This document shows positions 1-8,288 of a DNA stretch of 48,488 nucleotides, one piece after another. The notes under the pieces are model-generated. The model did no database searches, had not been told where the DNA came from, and was given only the letters and a program-made list of their open reading frames with translations. Made by a program: the position numbers and the translations under genes. The DNA comes from URNF01 sp045594105 (GTDB taxonomy: Bacteria > Bacillota > Clostridia > Oscillospirales > Acutalibacteraceae). Location: positions 1 through 48,488 of the forward strand of contig JAZNXY010000105.1 in assembly GCA_045594105.1 (NCBI GenBank), in the 5' to 3' direction. Numbering within the stretch: the first letter of the stretch is position 1; every line of letters begins with the position of its first letter.

Positions 1-759
1 TTTTTACGAACACTAATAGGTAGTATTCTTTTGATTACCTTGTTTTTAATCGGCAAAGGCAAATTTCACATTAGGACATATAAGAAAGATACCCTTTTCA
101 TTGTTTTGTCTGGTATTGCAATGGGAACAAGTTGGATGTTCTGTTTCGAAGCATATCAACAAATAGGTGTGAGTTTGTCTTCATTGCTCTATTATTGCGG
201 ACCTGTAATTGTGATGATATTATCGCCAATTATCTTCCGTGAAAAACTGACCGCACCTAAACTATTAGGTTTTGTAACCGTGCTTGTTGGTATTTTCCTT
301 GTAAATGGCAATGCAGTCGGAAGTAGCAATCCTTGGGGCTTGTTCTGCGGTGCGATGTCTGCTGTTATGTATTTCTTTATGGTGACACTCAACAAGCAAT
401 CAAAGAACATCAGCGGTATGGAAAACTCTGTCATACAACTTGTTGTTAGTTTCTTGACCGTTGCGGTATTTACGGGCATAAAACAAGGTTTTGTCCTTGA
501 GGTTCCCGCAAGTGCTTGGGGTTGGATATTTGTGCTTGGTATTCTTAATACAGGCATTGGTTGTTATCTGTATTTTTCACCACTTGCTAAACTCCCTGTG
601 CAAACGGTAGCGGTATGCGGTTATTTGGAGCCGTTATCTGCGGTTGTTTTTGCAGCTCTATTGCTTGGCGAAAAAATGACCATAGTTCAAATAGTCGGTG
701 CGATTTGTATCATCGGCGGTGCAATGATTGGTGAATTGATAAAACCAAAGAGAGCATAA
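1..759 (+). CDS. EamA/DMT-family membrane transporter, 5' end cut off
   Basis: The frame is open from base 1, so the true start lies left of the window. About 252 residues are visible, made mostly of hydrophobic segments separated by short polar loops. The two-repeat pattern of ten-helix drug/metabolite transporters is recognisable: an early segment containing SLLYYCGPVIVMIL and a late one containing VCGYLEPLSAVVFAALLLGE, which resemble the end of each EamA half. Expected role: an inner-membrane exporter of metabolites or drugs; the substrate cannot be read from sequence. It ends 33 bases before a YolD-like gene on the same strand. It could be host DNA or cargo of the mobile element; its A+T-rich composition matches the element side. 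Confidence 0.85.
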   Translation, partial: FLRTLIGSILLITLFLIGKGKFHIRTYKKDTLFIVLSGIAMGTSWMFCFEAYQQIGVSLSSLLYYCGPVIVMILSPIIFREKLTAPKLLGFVTVLVGIFLVNGNAVGSSNPWGLFCGAMSAVMYFFMVTLNKQSKNISGMENSVIQLVVSFLTVAVFTGIKQGFVLEVPASAWGWIFVLGILNTGIGCYLYFSPLAKLPVQTVAVCGYLEPLSAVVFAALLLGEKMTIVQIVGAICIIGGAMIGELIKPKRA

Positions 760-792
760 AATTCCAATTTATCGAACTGAAGGAGGTGCAGT

Positions 793-1230
793 ATGGCTCA
801 TAAATTTCCTTATGAAGATATAATTAATCTTCCACCACATATTTCTAAAAAACATCCCCAACCTACAATGCTGGAGCGTGCTGCACGTTTTTCTCCATTC
901 GCCGCAATTACAGGATACGAAGAAATGGTTAAGGAAGCAGCACGTGTCACGGACAAAAAGATAGAACTTGATGAAGGTAGCAAGGAAATCTTAAATGAAA
1001 AGCTCTTGTTTGTAACAGAAATGTGTGAGAGTGATGCAATTATTAATATCACATATTTTATTCCAGACAATCTTAAATCCGGTGGCAAATACACAACTGT
1101 TTCAGGGACAATTAAAAGAATAGATGAGTACGAAAGAAGAATAATCCTTGTTGACGGTACTATAATTCCTATAGATGATATCTATCAAATAGATGGCGAT
1201 ATGTTTAGCGGAAATGAATTTGTCTGGTAG
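793..1230 (+). CDS. YolD-like protein
   Basis: 145 residues. The N-terminal part has the pattern typical of YolD-like proteins in Firmicute mobile elements: M-L-E-R-A-A-R-F-S-P-F-A-A-I-T-G-Y-E around residues 26-43, followed by a charged helix and a beta-rich C-terminal half ending DDIYQIDGD. YolD-like proteins often sit next to Y-family (UmuC-type) DNA polymerase genes and are thought to act with them in SOS responses. No such polymerase is visible here, so this copy is an orphan in the window. The start is fixed by AGGAGG at 781-786, seven bases before ATG. The exact function is not known. Confidence 0.7.
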   Translation: MAHKFPYEDIINLPPHISKKHPQPTMLERAARFSPFAAITGYEEMVKEAARVTDKKIELDEGSKEILNEKLLFVTEMCESDAIINITYFIPDNLKSGGKYTTVSGTIKRIDEYERRIILVDGTIIPIDDIYQIDGDMFSGNEFVW

Positions 1231-1293
1231 CAGAGAGAAGAAATTTTTATAATTATAGTAAAAATGTATCCTAAAACCCCGTTTAACTTGTTG

Positions 1294-1357
1294 TATATAT
1301 GAGGGCAAAAATTTAATGTCACAAAAAGTAAATTTTTGTCGTTATTATATATGAGGG
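1294..1357. repeat. 12-bp direct repeats flanking a 9-bp inverted repeat
   Basis: TATATATGAGGG occurs at 1294-1305 and again at 1346-1357. Between the copies lies the perfect inverted repeat AAAAATTTA (1307-1315) / TAAATTTTT (1329-1337). The second copy ends 11 bases before the ATG of the next gene, so the block may be a regulatory or promoter element of that small gene. No match to a known element is claimed. Confidence 0.6.
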
Positions 1358-1368
1358 GTTGTTAAAGT

Positions 1369-1689
1369 ATGTCAACTACGAAAATATATGCAAAAGATTT
1401 TCTGAGGAATTTTGATTTTTATCATCTTGCAAAGCAATTCTATAAATATATCTATCGATATCCCGAACTTGAGAAAGACAAACAATGGGAAGAACTAAAA
1501 ATAGAGACGGAAGATTTTCTTGTTAGTTATAGAATGAAAAGAGAATCGGAAATGAGCCCAGATGAATACAGGGATTTTTTGCGTTTCTATACGAGTCTTG
1601 AGGTAAAATACGAAGATCCCATACAAGATTTTATATTTAGTGAAAGTGAAAAAAGTATCTTTTGTAAAATAATCAAGAAAGTAACATAA
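1369..1689 (+). CDS. hypothetical protein, 106 aa
   Basis: No family recognised. The protein is small, charged and apparently all-helical, rich in Glu, Lys and aromatic residues, with no signal peptide or membrane segment. The ATG start follows GAGGGG (1353-1358) by ten bases. It stands alone between a repeat-containing spacer and a strong terminator, facing the end of the long minus-strand operon. It is probably real because it has a ribosome binding site, its own terminator and no competing frame, but nothing in the sequence indicates a job. Confidence 0.5.
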   Translation: MSTTKIYAKDFLRNFDFYHLAKQFYKYIYRYPELEKDKQWEELKIETEDFLVSYRMKRESEMSPDEYRDFLRFYTSLEVKYEDPIQDFIFSESEKSIFCKIIKKVT

Positions 1690-1693
1690 AAAA

Positions 1694-1737
1694 TGCACCC
1701 TGCTTGCATCCATTACGGATACAGGCAGGGTGTTTGG
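1694..1737. terminator. bidirectional intrinsic terminator
   Basis: CACCCTGC...GCAGGGTG forms a 16-bp stem with two G-T wobbles, followed by GTTTGGTTTTT on the plus side and preceded by an A-rich stretch that gives a U-rich tail on the minus side. It separates the 106-aa plus-strand gene from the end of the minus-strand operon. Confidence 0.8.
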
Positions 1738-1747
1738 TTTTTACGGA

Positions 1748-3304
1748 CTATGATGCTTTCTGTTTTAATATCTGCTGTGCAATTTCATCCTCGGTGATGT
1801 CCTTTGAGTGATAGATCTTATCGCAGAAAGGTTCAAGAGTTTTGCCACAAGGTCTGTCTTTATCCAAAAGAATACCGGTAACCGTTGCTTTATATTTAAG
1901 CATCGTATTACGGAATTTCTCTGCAAAGTCATCACTTATCCTACATTCGCCATCGGTGATAATGGTAATGTCGGCATTTTCGTAACCCTTTTCCATAAGA
2001 GAAATTGCTTCTGTTAGTGGGGCCTCAAAATCGGTGCCACCGCCAAAGAATTGTTCGGCTGCTTTCATAACATCGGTTGACGTGTAATGTCCCGGCTCAA
2101 AAAGGTCGGTCTTAACATTGTCAGCCGAAGCAAAGTGTACCATAGCGAACTTACGGTTGTCCTTTGACGCTATATCAAGCATAGCCAATGCGAATGCTTT
2201 TGCCCATGCTTGAACGTCACGGGTACTTGAACTTTCATCGACAAGCACGATCATATCGCCCTTGCCTTTGATAATCTCCGTTCGTTTGCGATATTGCATT
2301 AAACGCTTCTGCTCATACTTACGCATAAACAATATTTCAGTTTCGGGTTTTCCGAGCAGAGCAAGTTCCGAAGATAAACAGTTGGTAATATCATTGCCGA
2401 GTGTAATATCGTATTTTTCGCCTCTGCCATAGGCAAAGCCGTTTCTACGCTTATCGGTGATGATTTCCCGATATTTACCCAGGGACTTAGCGATTCGCAG
2501 TAGCTCCTCGCTATTCTTGACGTGTTCTAACAGTTCTCGATTTACAGCGGTGCTTTTCATGCCGCCGGACTCAGTACCCCAAGCCGTCATAATACAGTCT
2601 ACTTCCACCGTCTGTTCTACAGCCTGCTCAAGAGCTTGATTAATGTCCGAGCCGATGCTTTGAATATAGCATAGAGCTTCTTCCATTAACTTTGCCTCAA
2701 GGTTTGCTATCTGCTGACGCTTTTTGTAAATACGCTCATATAGCGGCAACAGTTTCTCTGCAGAATTCTTTTGCGGGTTCTGTTTGTTCTGCTGTATCTG
2801 TTCAACAATTCGGTCTACCTGCTCGTTTAGATCGCTGATAACAAAGATATATCGCACCTTTGTTTGAAAGGGTTTGTTTTCCAACAACTCGCTGAGTTTC
2901 TTCGCAAAGGTAGATGCTGCCTCATAGGAGGTAAGCTCCTTGTCCTCGCAAAGTTTTTTGAGAGTATCAAAGCGGTCATCCGTTAAAATGCTTTCCAATA
3001 TTGGCTTGTTAAAGTACCTTTCACGAAGATTTATGTAGTCGGTGTCTTTTTTCCTTATGACAGGAGAAAACAACGCTGTAAAGAGGTCTGAAGCCAAATC
3101 TTTCGCATTTACGGGATACTGCGGTCTTTGATTACCGTAATAAACGTCTTCAAAAGACATCCCTTGATAAATGAGATCAGCAAGTTTCGTTGAATTTAGC
3201 AATCGTTCAGAGCTGGGGACAGAACGACTTAGCAGAAATTTTGTAAGCCACTTATCCGCCTTAGATAAATCCGTGTAGTAGTTGAATCTATCCATTCTTC
3301 GCAT
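1748..3304 (-). CDS. ViaA-like von Willebrand factor A domain protein
   Basis: 518 residues: a long helical N-terminal part (about 1-340, with a coiled-coil-like stretch near 160-215) and a C-terminal VWA domain (about 349-515). A complete metal-ion-dependent adhesion site is visible: D356-x-S358-x-S360, T424 in GGGTD, and D451 in ITDGE. This architecture matches E. coli ViaA, which works with the MoxR-type ATPase RavA; a RavA-like ATPase is encoded two genes upstream in the same operon. The start is supported by GGAGG seven bases before ATG. It is the last gene of the minus-strand operon, ending ahead of a strong terminator. The RavA/ViaA pairing is inferred from domain content and proximity; the substrate of the pair is unknown. 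Confidence 0.85.
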   Translation of the reverse strand: MRRMDRFNYYTDLSKADKWLTKFLLSRSVPSSERLLNSTKLADLIYQGMSFEDVYYGNQRPQYPVNAKDLASDLFTALFSPVIRKKDTDYINLRERYFNKPILESILTDDRFDTLKKLCEDKELTSYEAASTFAKKLSELLENKPFQTKVRYIFVISDLNEQVDRIVEQIQQNKQNPQKNSAEKLLPLYERIYKKRQQIANLEAKLMEEALCYIQSIGSDINQALEQAVEQTVEVDCIMTAWGTESGGMKSTAVNRELLEHVKNSEELLRIAKSLGKYREIITDKRRNGFAYGRGEKYDITLGNDITNCLSSELALLGKPETEILFMRKYEQKRLMQYRKRTEIIKGKGDMIVLVDESSSTRDVQAWAKAFALAMLDIASKDNRKFAMVHFASADNVKTDLFEPGHYTSTDVMKAAEQFFGGGTDFEAPLTEAISLMEKGYENADITIITDGECRISDDFAEKFRNTMLKYKATVTGILLDKDRPCGKTLEPFCDKIYHSKDITEDEIAQQILKQKAS

Positions 3305-3341
3305 AGATTATCCTCCGTTATATTTAGTGTTGTTAAGTTGT

Positions 3342-3373
3342 ACCCACGAGCAAACTTGTGTCTGCCCGTGGGT
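3342..3373. other. intercistronic hairpin between ssb and the VWA gene
   Basis: ACCCACG (3342-3348) pairs perfectly with CGTGGGT (3367-3373). On the plus strand it is followed by a T-rich run, but in the direction of the operon (minus) no U-run follows. It is therefore unlikely to stop the operon transcript and may instead be a processing or stability element. Confidence 0.45.
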
Positions 3374-3404
3374 TTTTGTTTTTAATTGTTATCGGAGAAT
3401 AATG

Positions 3405-3845
3405 TTAGAAAGGAAGATCATCATCGCTCTCTACAAAGCCCTCGGTGGTGTTAGGAAATACGGGAGTGAATCCGCCGACAGAGTCTGCTGCAGGAGGATT
3501 GCCGCCGTTATTGTTATTCTGTCTGCCTCCGGCACTCTCACAGAAATGGGCACGATCGACCTTGATTTCGTATGCAATACGATTGTTACCATCTTTATCC
3601 GTATATCTACGAGTTTCAAGGCTACCCTCAACGGTAATTAGGTTGCCCTTACGGAAATGCTTACAGATAAACTCTGCGGTGCCTCTCCATGCAACGAAGT
3701 TGAGAAAGTCGGTAGGATATTCGTCATCTACCTTATAGTTTCTCTGTACTGCCAGAGAAAATCCGGTAACGGATACGCCATTCTGAGTAGTGCGGAGTTC
3801 GGGATCTGCGGTAAATCTTCCTGTAAAATTACAACTGTTCAACAT
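3405..3845 (-). CDS. ssb: single-stranded DNA-binding protein
   Basis: 146 residues. The N-terminal OB fold (about 1-105) has the usual SSB landmarks: N-x-x-x-x-GRFTADPELR near residues 4-18, FSLAVQRN, and DFLNFVAWRGTAE. It is followed by a Gly/Asn-rich flexible linker and the acidic tip DDDLPF at the extreme C-terminus, the docking tail used to recruit DNA-processing partners. Length is normal for a bacterial SSB. It lies in the element operon, downstream of the RavA-like ATPase and upstream of the VWA gene, and is probably an element-specific copy in addition to the chromosomal ssb. Start: AAAGGA precedes ATG. Confidence 0.95.
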   Translation of the reverse strand: MLNSCNFTGRFTADPELRTTQNGVSVTGFSLAVQRNYKVDDEYPTDFLNFVAWRGTAEFICKHFRKGNLITVEGSLETRRYTDKDGNNRIAYEIKVDRAHFCESAGGRQNNNNGGNPPAADSVGGFTPVFPNTTEGFVESDDDLPF

Positions 3846-3875
3846 AATATTTAGTCCTTTCGTTATTTAAAATAT

Positions 3876-5228
3876 TTAAGAATTGGTTTTCATTGCTTTC
3901 AGTTCTGCCATAGACAGATACGTGAAACGGGTTTGTTTATGAACATCGCGGCTGATTGCTTCTACGGAATCAAGCATACCCTCAATAGAGGAGAGTGCGG
4001 GGTCATTCTCGGAAAGTCCCACCTTTAATGCTTCTGCACCGTCATAAACCGTAATAATGTTATTGCGGAAACTAAGCAGAGCCTTATTCTTGTCCGTGGC
4101 ATCATCAAATTTTTTGCGGAGTTCGTGTGCCTTTGCTAACAGTTCATCGAACTTATCTCCAAGAGGATTAGTAACCAGCTTGTCGATAACCTCTGCAACA
4201 ACGCTGTATTGCTCAGGCTTGTCCCACAAATAATTGACAAGTGCCCTTAAATCTGCGGGAATAACCGTGTCTCTGCCGTTCAGCCAAGCCTCCGCCTGAA
4301 CAACGGGAGCAAAGTTAAAATATGTACGGTCGGATACGGTTATTTCCTTGCGGCGCAGTTCATAGAGAATGTTATCTGCAATTTCGTAGATGCTTTCGGG
4401 AATCTTAACACCATGCACTTCATCCTGCATCTGCCACAGCTCGTCAAGAGTAATGGTGGTGCAGATGCATGAGTCGGTTCCGTTCTGTTTTGCTTTTAAG
4501 ATCTTCATACGATTGCTACGGTGTTCAACATTGCGTGTGCATACCTTGAAGTCAAAGCGGTCATATAAAGCACGAAGGCATTTTTCCTCCGGATTATTAA
4601 AGTTGGGTATCTCGTTCGATGCAGAGAAGAAACTGATAACCGGAATATCGGTAGTTATACCTTCGTTGGTGTATTTTCGCTCATTAAGAGCCTTAAGCAG
4701 ACTGTTAAGCACACCATCATTTGCCTTAAACAGCTCATCAAGGAAGCAGATATGACTATCGGGAATTTTGCCCTCTGTAATCATTTCGGGAGTGCCTTGA
4801 CTGTAAAGTGCAAGGGCACCCTGATATCTGCTCATTTTGCCCTGCAGTTCAGAAAGACACATAAAGTCTGCATCCGTTACCGCAGTGTCCATAAGCTGCT
4901 TTAATTCCTTGCGCATATTACAGTATTTTTCATCAGCCTCAAGGCGTGAATTTGAAATATGTCCGGGAATAATACTGGCAAGATCAAGTCTGCCGAAAAG
5001 CTGTTCTTGGTCTATGCCTTTGCTCATAAGAACATCAAACTGTTTTGCATCGGTGATGTGGGAACGAAAACGGTCAATCGCTTGGGATTTTGCCTGTCCC
5101 GGTTCACCCAATACAAATAGGTTTTTTCTTGTGAGCAGAGCCAGAGCGATAACGTGTATCAGTTCATCACGCTCGGCAAGGCTGTCGCATACCTCTGAAA
5201 TTACAGCATTCATTTTTGTTTTAAGCAT
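3876..5228 (-). CDS. MoxR/RavA-like AAA+ ATPase
   Basis: 450 residues. Walker A is GEPGQAKS (41-48), Walker B is CFLDEL with D164/E165, and sensor 1 lies in SASNE (202-206). The segment around LKALNERKYTNEG closely resembles RavA-type MoxR ATPases, and the Walker B region is followed by the expected ALYDRF arginine-finger area. The C-terminal third is helical, as in RavA. MoxR ATPases remodel protein complexes together with a VWA-domain partner; such a partner is encoded downstream after ssb. The start ATG is preceded by AAAGGAA at good spacing. It follows the clamp gene by 14 bases, so it is translated from the same message. Confidence 0.9.
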   Translation of the reverse strand: MLKTKMNAVISEVCDSLAERDELIHVIALALLTRKNLFVLGEPGQAKSQAIDRFRSHITDAKQFDVLMSKGIDQEQLFGRLDLASIIPGHISNSRLEADEKYCNMRKELKQLMDTAVTDADFMCLSELQGKMSRYQGALALYSQGTPEMITEGKIPDSHICFLDELFKANDGVLNSLLKALNERKYTNEGITTDIPVISFFSASNEIPNFNNPEEKCLRALYDRFDFKVCTRNVEHRSNRMKILKAKQNGTDSCICTTITLDELWQMQDEVHGVKIPESIYEIADNILYELRRKEITVSDRTYFNFAPVVQAEAWLNGRDTVIPADLRALVNYLWDKPEQYSVVAEVIDKLVTNPLGDKFDELLAKAHELRKKFDDATDKNKALLSFRNNIITVYDGAEALKVGLSENDPALSSIEGMLDSVEAISRDVHKQTRFTYLSMAELKAMKTNS

Positions 5229-5242
5229 AAACGATTCCTTTC

Positions 5243-6424
5243 TTACGCTGCGGCAGGTACCGCAGTTTTGGTTTTAGTAGCTTTCGCTCTGGGCTTTTTC
5301 TCTTTCTTTTCTTCGGGCTGTTTTATCCTTACGGGACCTCTTGGGCCGACACAATACTTGCTTTGGTTTGCCTCAATAAGCATAAAGCCACGAGGATCCA
5401 ACGAAAGATTAAGCGGTCCGGAAGTCTGACGCAAACAGTCAAGCAGCCATTTTGCCTGATAGTTAAACCCATCGGGAGCAGTTGGCACTGTTTCTGTTGC
5501 AGGGATTTCAGCCTGAGATGCACCCATAGCGGTTTGGGTTTTCATAGCAACTTTATTGTCTGCAATGCAAAGATTGATACAGGTATCATCGCCCGTATTA
5601 AATATGGTCGCAACGTTACCCGCCAGATCATAAAGTGCTCTTGCATCCGTTGTTGCCTTATACATAGGCTTGATGTAATTTACAAGTTTGCTGCCTTCGA
5701 TATAATCGCCCCGGTAGAGCTGGGAGGAAAAGAACATATCCTCTTTCATAAAGACAGCGTAATTGCCATTAACACCCACATACAGCTCATCGTTCGGAGA
5801 AACGATAGCGGCAAGGATGCTAAGTGCTTTTTCGTGCAGAATTAAGTCTAACTTTCCGTCAGAGCCGTGAGGAGTTTGCGACAGCGCCGCAATTTGTCCG
5901 TTAGTGGCTTCTGCCGTTGTTTGTCCGTTTGCAAAGGATAACTTTACGAACTGCAAGGAATGCTTATGTATTTCCTGCACCTTTGGGTCTGTGGCAAAAA
6001 TGGTACGCTTGATAATAGAGTTGATACCTTTGACACAGATAAAGTCCTCGGGAAACGGTATCTGCATACGGGGAAACTTTTTAGACTCAAGGAACGGAAC
6101 GCCATATCGGCACTGTCCGCCTTTGATTTCAAGCTCGTTGCTGAAACCAATTCCTATCTCAACCGTTTCGCCCGGCAGAAGTTTTAACATATCTGCAACG
6201 ATGGGTTTAATGAGCATAGAGCCGCCCTCAAGAATATGCTCGTTACGCAGTCTGCACTGAATTTGAGTGTGGGTGTCTGTACCTGTAATTGTTATAATGC
6301 CGGTGTTCGCATCCGCCTCAAAAAGAAGACTGCTGAGTTCGGGTAGATCTTTAAGGTTGCCTAACGCTCTCATTGCTGTTTTAATGGCGTTTAATAGAGT
6401 TATACGGTTTGCTGTTATTCTCAT
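5243..6424 (-). CDS. sliding clamp homologue (DNA polymerase III beta-like) with basic tail
   Basis: 393 residues. The three-domain plan of bacterial beta clamps is recognisable. Residues 1-120 carry a clamp-like N-terminal repeat (SSLLFEAD...ITITGTDTHTQI). The middle domain, about 125-245, has the equivalent of the ATDGHRLA motif as AEATNGQIAAL. The third domain ends FMLIEANQSKYCVGPRGPVR. After the point where DnaN normally stops there is a tail of about 30 residues rich in Lys, Arg and Ala. The protein is divergent from a housekeeping DnaN and sits in a mobile-element operon with a helicase and SSB, so it is most likely an element-specific clamp. AGGAG precedes ATG by seven bases. Binding partners are unknown. 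Confidence 0.82.
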   Translation of the reverse strand: MRITANRITLLNAIKTAMRALGNLKDLPELSSLLFEADANTGIITITGTDTHTQIQCRLRNEHILEGGSMLIKPIVADMLKLLPGETVEIGIGFSNELEIKGGQCRYGVPFLESKKFPRMQIPFPEDFICVKGINSIIKRTIFATDPKVQEIHKHSLQFVKLSFANGQTTAEATNGQIAALSQTPHGSDGKLDLILHEKALSILAAIVSPNDELYVGVNGNYAVFMKEDMFFSSQLYRGDYIEGSKLVNYIKPMYKATTDARALYDLAGNVATIFNTGDDTCINLCIADNKVAMKTQTAMGASQAEIPATETVPTAPDGFNYQAKWLLDCLRQTSGPLNLSLDPRGFMLIEANQSKYCVGPRGPVRIKQPEEKKEKKPRAKATKTKTAVPAAA

Positions 6425-6447
6425 TGATTTGCTCCTGTTCGTTTGAT

Positions 6448-6765
6448 TTAGTCGATAAGAGAAATTTCATCGGGAGCCATTACAATACCGTCAAGGCAAA
6501 TATCTTGTAGTGTTCGTGGTTCGTCGTAGATATAACTGAACCGCTTTTCCAATCTCTCAATTACCGCTGGGTCTGTAGGCTCTTCAAAATCACAGTAGAT
6601 GTCAATGCAATCGTTATCGGTATCCATATCTCCATCTGTTGCAATTTCGGTGATCTTTCCAACAAGACCAGCATAATCAGAGCGCTTATTAACGGAAACA
6701 GCAGCGCCGACAGTATAGGTAACGCCCTCAAATTCAACGCTTTCTCCGATTTTTTCTGCTACCAT
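6448..6765 (-). CDS. hypothetical acidic protein, 105 aa
   Basis: No family recognised with certainty. The protein is strongly acidic. Its N-terminal half (about 5-60) is beta-rich and has the look of a small SH3/KOW-like barrel (FEGVTYTVGAAVSV, then GLVGKITEI, then CIDIYCDFE), while the C-terminal half is mixed. The ATG overlaps the stop of the upstream gene, showing tight translational coupling. Its gene lies directly upstream of the clamp gene in the operon. A role in modulating the DNA-processing proteins is possible but is only inferred from position. Confidence 0.6.
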   Translation of the reverse strand: MVAEKIGESVEFEGVTYTVGAAVSVNKRSDYAGLVGKITEIATDGDMDTDNDCIDIYCDFEEPTDPAVIERLEKRFSYIYDEPRTLQDICLDGIVMAPDEISLID

Positions 6766-7001
6766 TCAATTTCCATCCTTTCGATGTCAAGAGTCAGGAA
6801 ATTCTTGTTAATGTATTCTCTTATATCCCATAAGCCTTTATAATCACTGTTTTCATCATCCAACCGTTGCTCTATTGCTTTGCGTAATGCTTCCAGTTTG
6901 TCTCGGTTAGGGTCTAAAAGATAATACGTTTCAAGAACTTTGTTCTTTGGATTTTCTGGTTCATTGTCAATGATATCGACTCGTATAATGTTTTCTGTCA
7001 T
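6759..7001 (-). CDS. hypothetical protein, 80 aa
   Basis: No family recognised. The start ATG at 7001 was chosen over the upstream TTG at 7016 because GAGG lies about nine bases before it. The N-terminus is beta-like (IIRVDIIDNEP); a charged helix follows (DKLEALRKAIEQRL) and then a short C-terminal part. It is acidic overall with no membrane segment. It overlaps the downstream gene by seven bases and follows the 73-aa gene closely, so these small genes are translated as a coupled block. Confidence 0.55.
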   Translation of the reverse strand: MTENIIRVDIIDNEPENPKNKVLETYYLLDPNRDKLEALRKAIEQRLDDENSDYKGLWDIREYINKNFLTLDIERMEIEW

Positions 7002-7012
7002 TGGCAAAAACC

Positions 7013-7234
7013 TCAATTTTCAATAATATCTACATATTCTCGGATTATCTCTAACGCATCTTCGTAGCTTTCCGACTTGGTAACTCTCTCACGCATTTCG
7101 GCAGCCTTTTCCTTAGCGTTAATAATGCTATATACCTTCATAGCGTTTTCCGCATGAGCAAGGATAGTGAAGATATTGCCATCGGGAGAATCAAAATCTA
7201 TGTAGATTTTGGGTTTAGTTTGGATGTTTTTCAT
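7013..7234 (-). CDS. hypothetical protein, 73 aa
   Basis: No family recognised. The N-terminal strand-rich part (KIYIDFDSPDGNIFTILAHA) is followed by helices (KEKAAEMRERV, YEDALEIIREYVDII). Similar short proteins with an 'IDFDSPDGN' start occur in Firmicute mobile elements, but this is recognition without a functional label. GGAGAG precedes ATG at normal spacing. It is one of a run of small acidic proteins in the operon. Confidence 0.6.
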   Translation of the reverse strand: MKNIQTKPKIYIDFDSPDGNIFTILAHAENAMKVYSIINAKEKAAEMRERVTKSESYEDALEIIREYVDIIEN

Positions 7235-7274
7235 TGTTTATCACTCTCCGTCATGATTTAACATTGTTTACTTG

Positions 7275-7706
7275 CTAATCTACGTCTTCATCCGAATCAT
7301 CACAGTTCATGCTAATCATGTAACGATCATATTCATCGGAATACTGATTGTAATTTACTTCACCGTGTTCTTTTAGGAATTCTTCTTTGAACAGCCAAAG
7401 TGGATAAACACATCTTCCACTTTGTTTAGTGAACCCTGTATCTACAGCAATGCCATATTGCAACAGTTGTGTTGCATAAGGACAGTTGTTTAGGTCTATA
7501 TAGGCAGAGTTTTTCATACCGATAAATTCACCAAAAGATTTTGTGATTACGGAAAATGGACCGATAATACCGGTTTCGGGATTTTCTGATTTAAGTTGTA
7601 TTGCTATCCCGTGCATTTTGTTTCCCATAAAATCGGTTACGGTGTATAGTTTAGTTTCGGGAGTGACCACGAATTCTCTTTCTAATACCTTTATTTTGTA
7701 TTCCAT
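7275..7706 (-). CDS. hypothetical protein, possibly DUF4313-like
   Basis: 143 residues, acidic, ending in a run of Asp/Glu (DDSDEDVD). It begins with a short basic strand (MEYKIKVLEREFVV) and includes YTVTDFMGNKMHGIAIQL, a layout I associate with the DUF4313 group of mobile-element proteins; this assignment is tentative. There is no signal peptide and no membrane helix. AAGGAA lies before the ATG. It follows the 192-aa gene with only three bases between them. Function unknown. Confidence 0.6.
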   Translation of the reverse strand: MEYKIKVLEREFVVTPETKLYTVTDFMGNKMHGIAIQLKSENPETGIIGPFSVITKSFGEFIGMKNSAYIDLNNCPYATQLLQYGIAVDTGFTKQSGRCVYPLWLFKEEFLKEHGEVNYNQYSDEYDRYMISMNCDDSDEDVD

Positions 7707-7709
7707 ATT

Positions 7710-8288
7710 TCATTCCTTATCTTTCTGCATAGGTGGTGCACATTCGATCCAAACACCGCAAGTATTCCTCGTAAAGTCAGTAGAATTGTCACGCTCCATT
7801 CGTTCACGAGTAATCTGTTGTGGTGTTGTTTCAACCTGGTTTACAACCCATACAAGATCTACTCCTTGTAAAACTTCCGGTCTGTATTTTTCGTTGAATT
7901 GAACATAACCGTGCCAGCAAGGATTATCAAAAATACGGCATGCATGATATTCAAGAGCTTCAATTTCAACCTCCGGCTTATTAGTAAGCCATCGATTACT
8001 TTTGATTACCCATACCTTCAAGTGATTAAATAACTCTTTTTCGTTGTGCTGTTCAATCAGTTTGCGAACAATCTCACACCATAGAGTTATTTCAATATCA
8101 CCATAATCAGTTTGAACACCGACACGACTGCGAAATTTCTTGCGACCGAGTCTGTCTGTGCCGTTACTGTAGCTTCTGAAGGTTCCGTATTTTCTTCTGA
8201 GTTTTTCAAAGGAAAACTCAATATCACCAAGTTGTTCAATTCTGTCAATTGTGGTTGTCGGCCACGGTAAGCTCCATTTACTTCCCAT
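7710..8288 (-). CDS. hypothetical protein, 192 aa
   Basis: No family recognised. The protein is soluble, fairly basic in its first third (KLRRKYGTFRSYSNG...RKKFRSRVGVQ) and Trp-rich (several W-containing strands such as KVWVIKSNRWLTNKP and VDLVWVVNQVE). A ribosome binding site GGAGG precedes ATG by nine bases, within the end of the upstream 74-aa gene, so translation is coupled. It is the largest of the unknown proteins in the operon. The basic N-terminus would fit nucleic-acid contact, but no domain supports this. Confidence 0.6.
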   Translation of the reverse strand: MGSKWSLPWPTTTIDRIEQLGDIEFSFEKLRRKYGTFRSYSNGTDRLGRKKFRSRVGVQTDYGDIEITLWCEIVRKLIEQHNEKELFNHLKVWVIKSNRWLTNKPEVEIEALEYHACRIFDNPCWHGYVQFNEKYRPEVLQGVDLVWVVNQVETTPQQITRERMERDNSTDFTRNTCGVWIECAPPMQKDKE

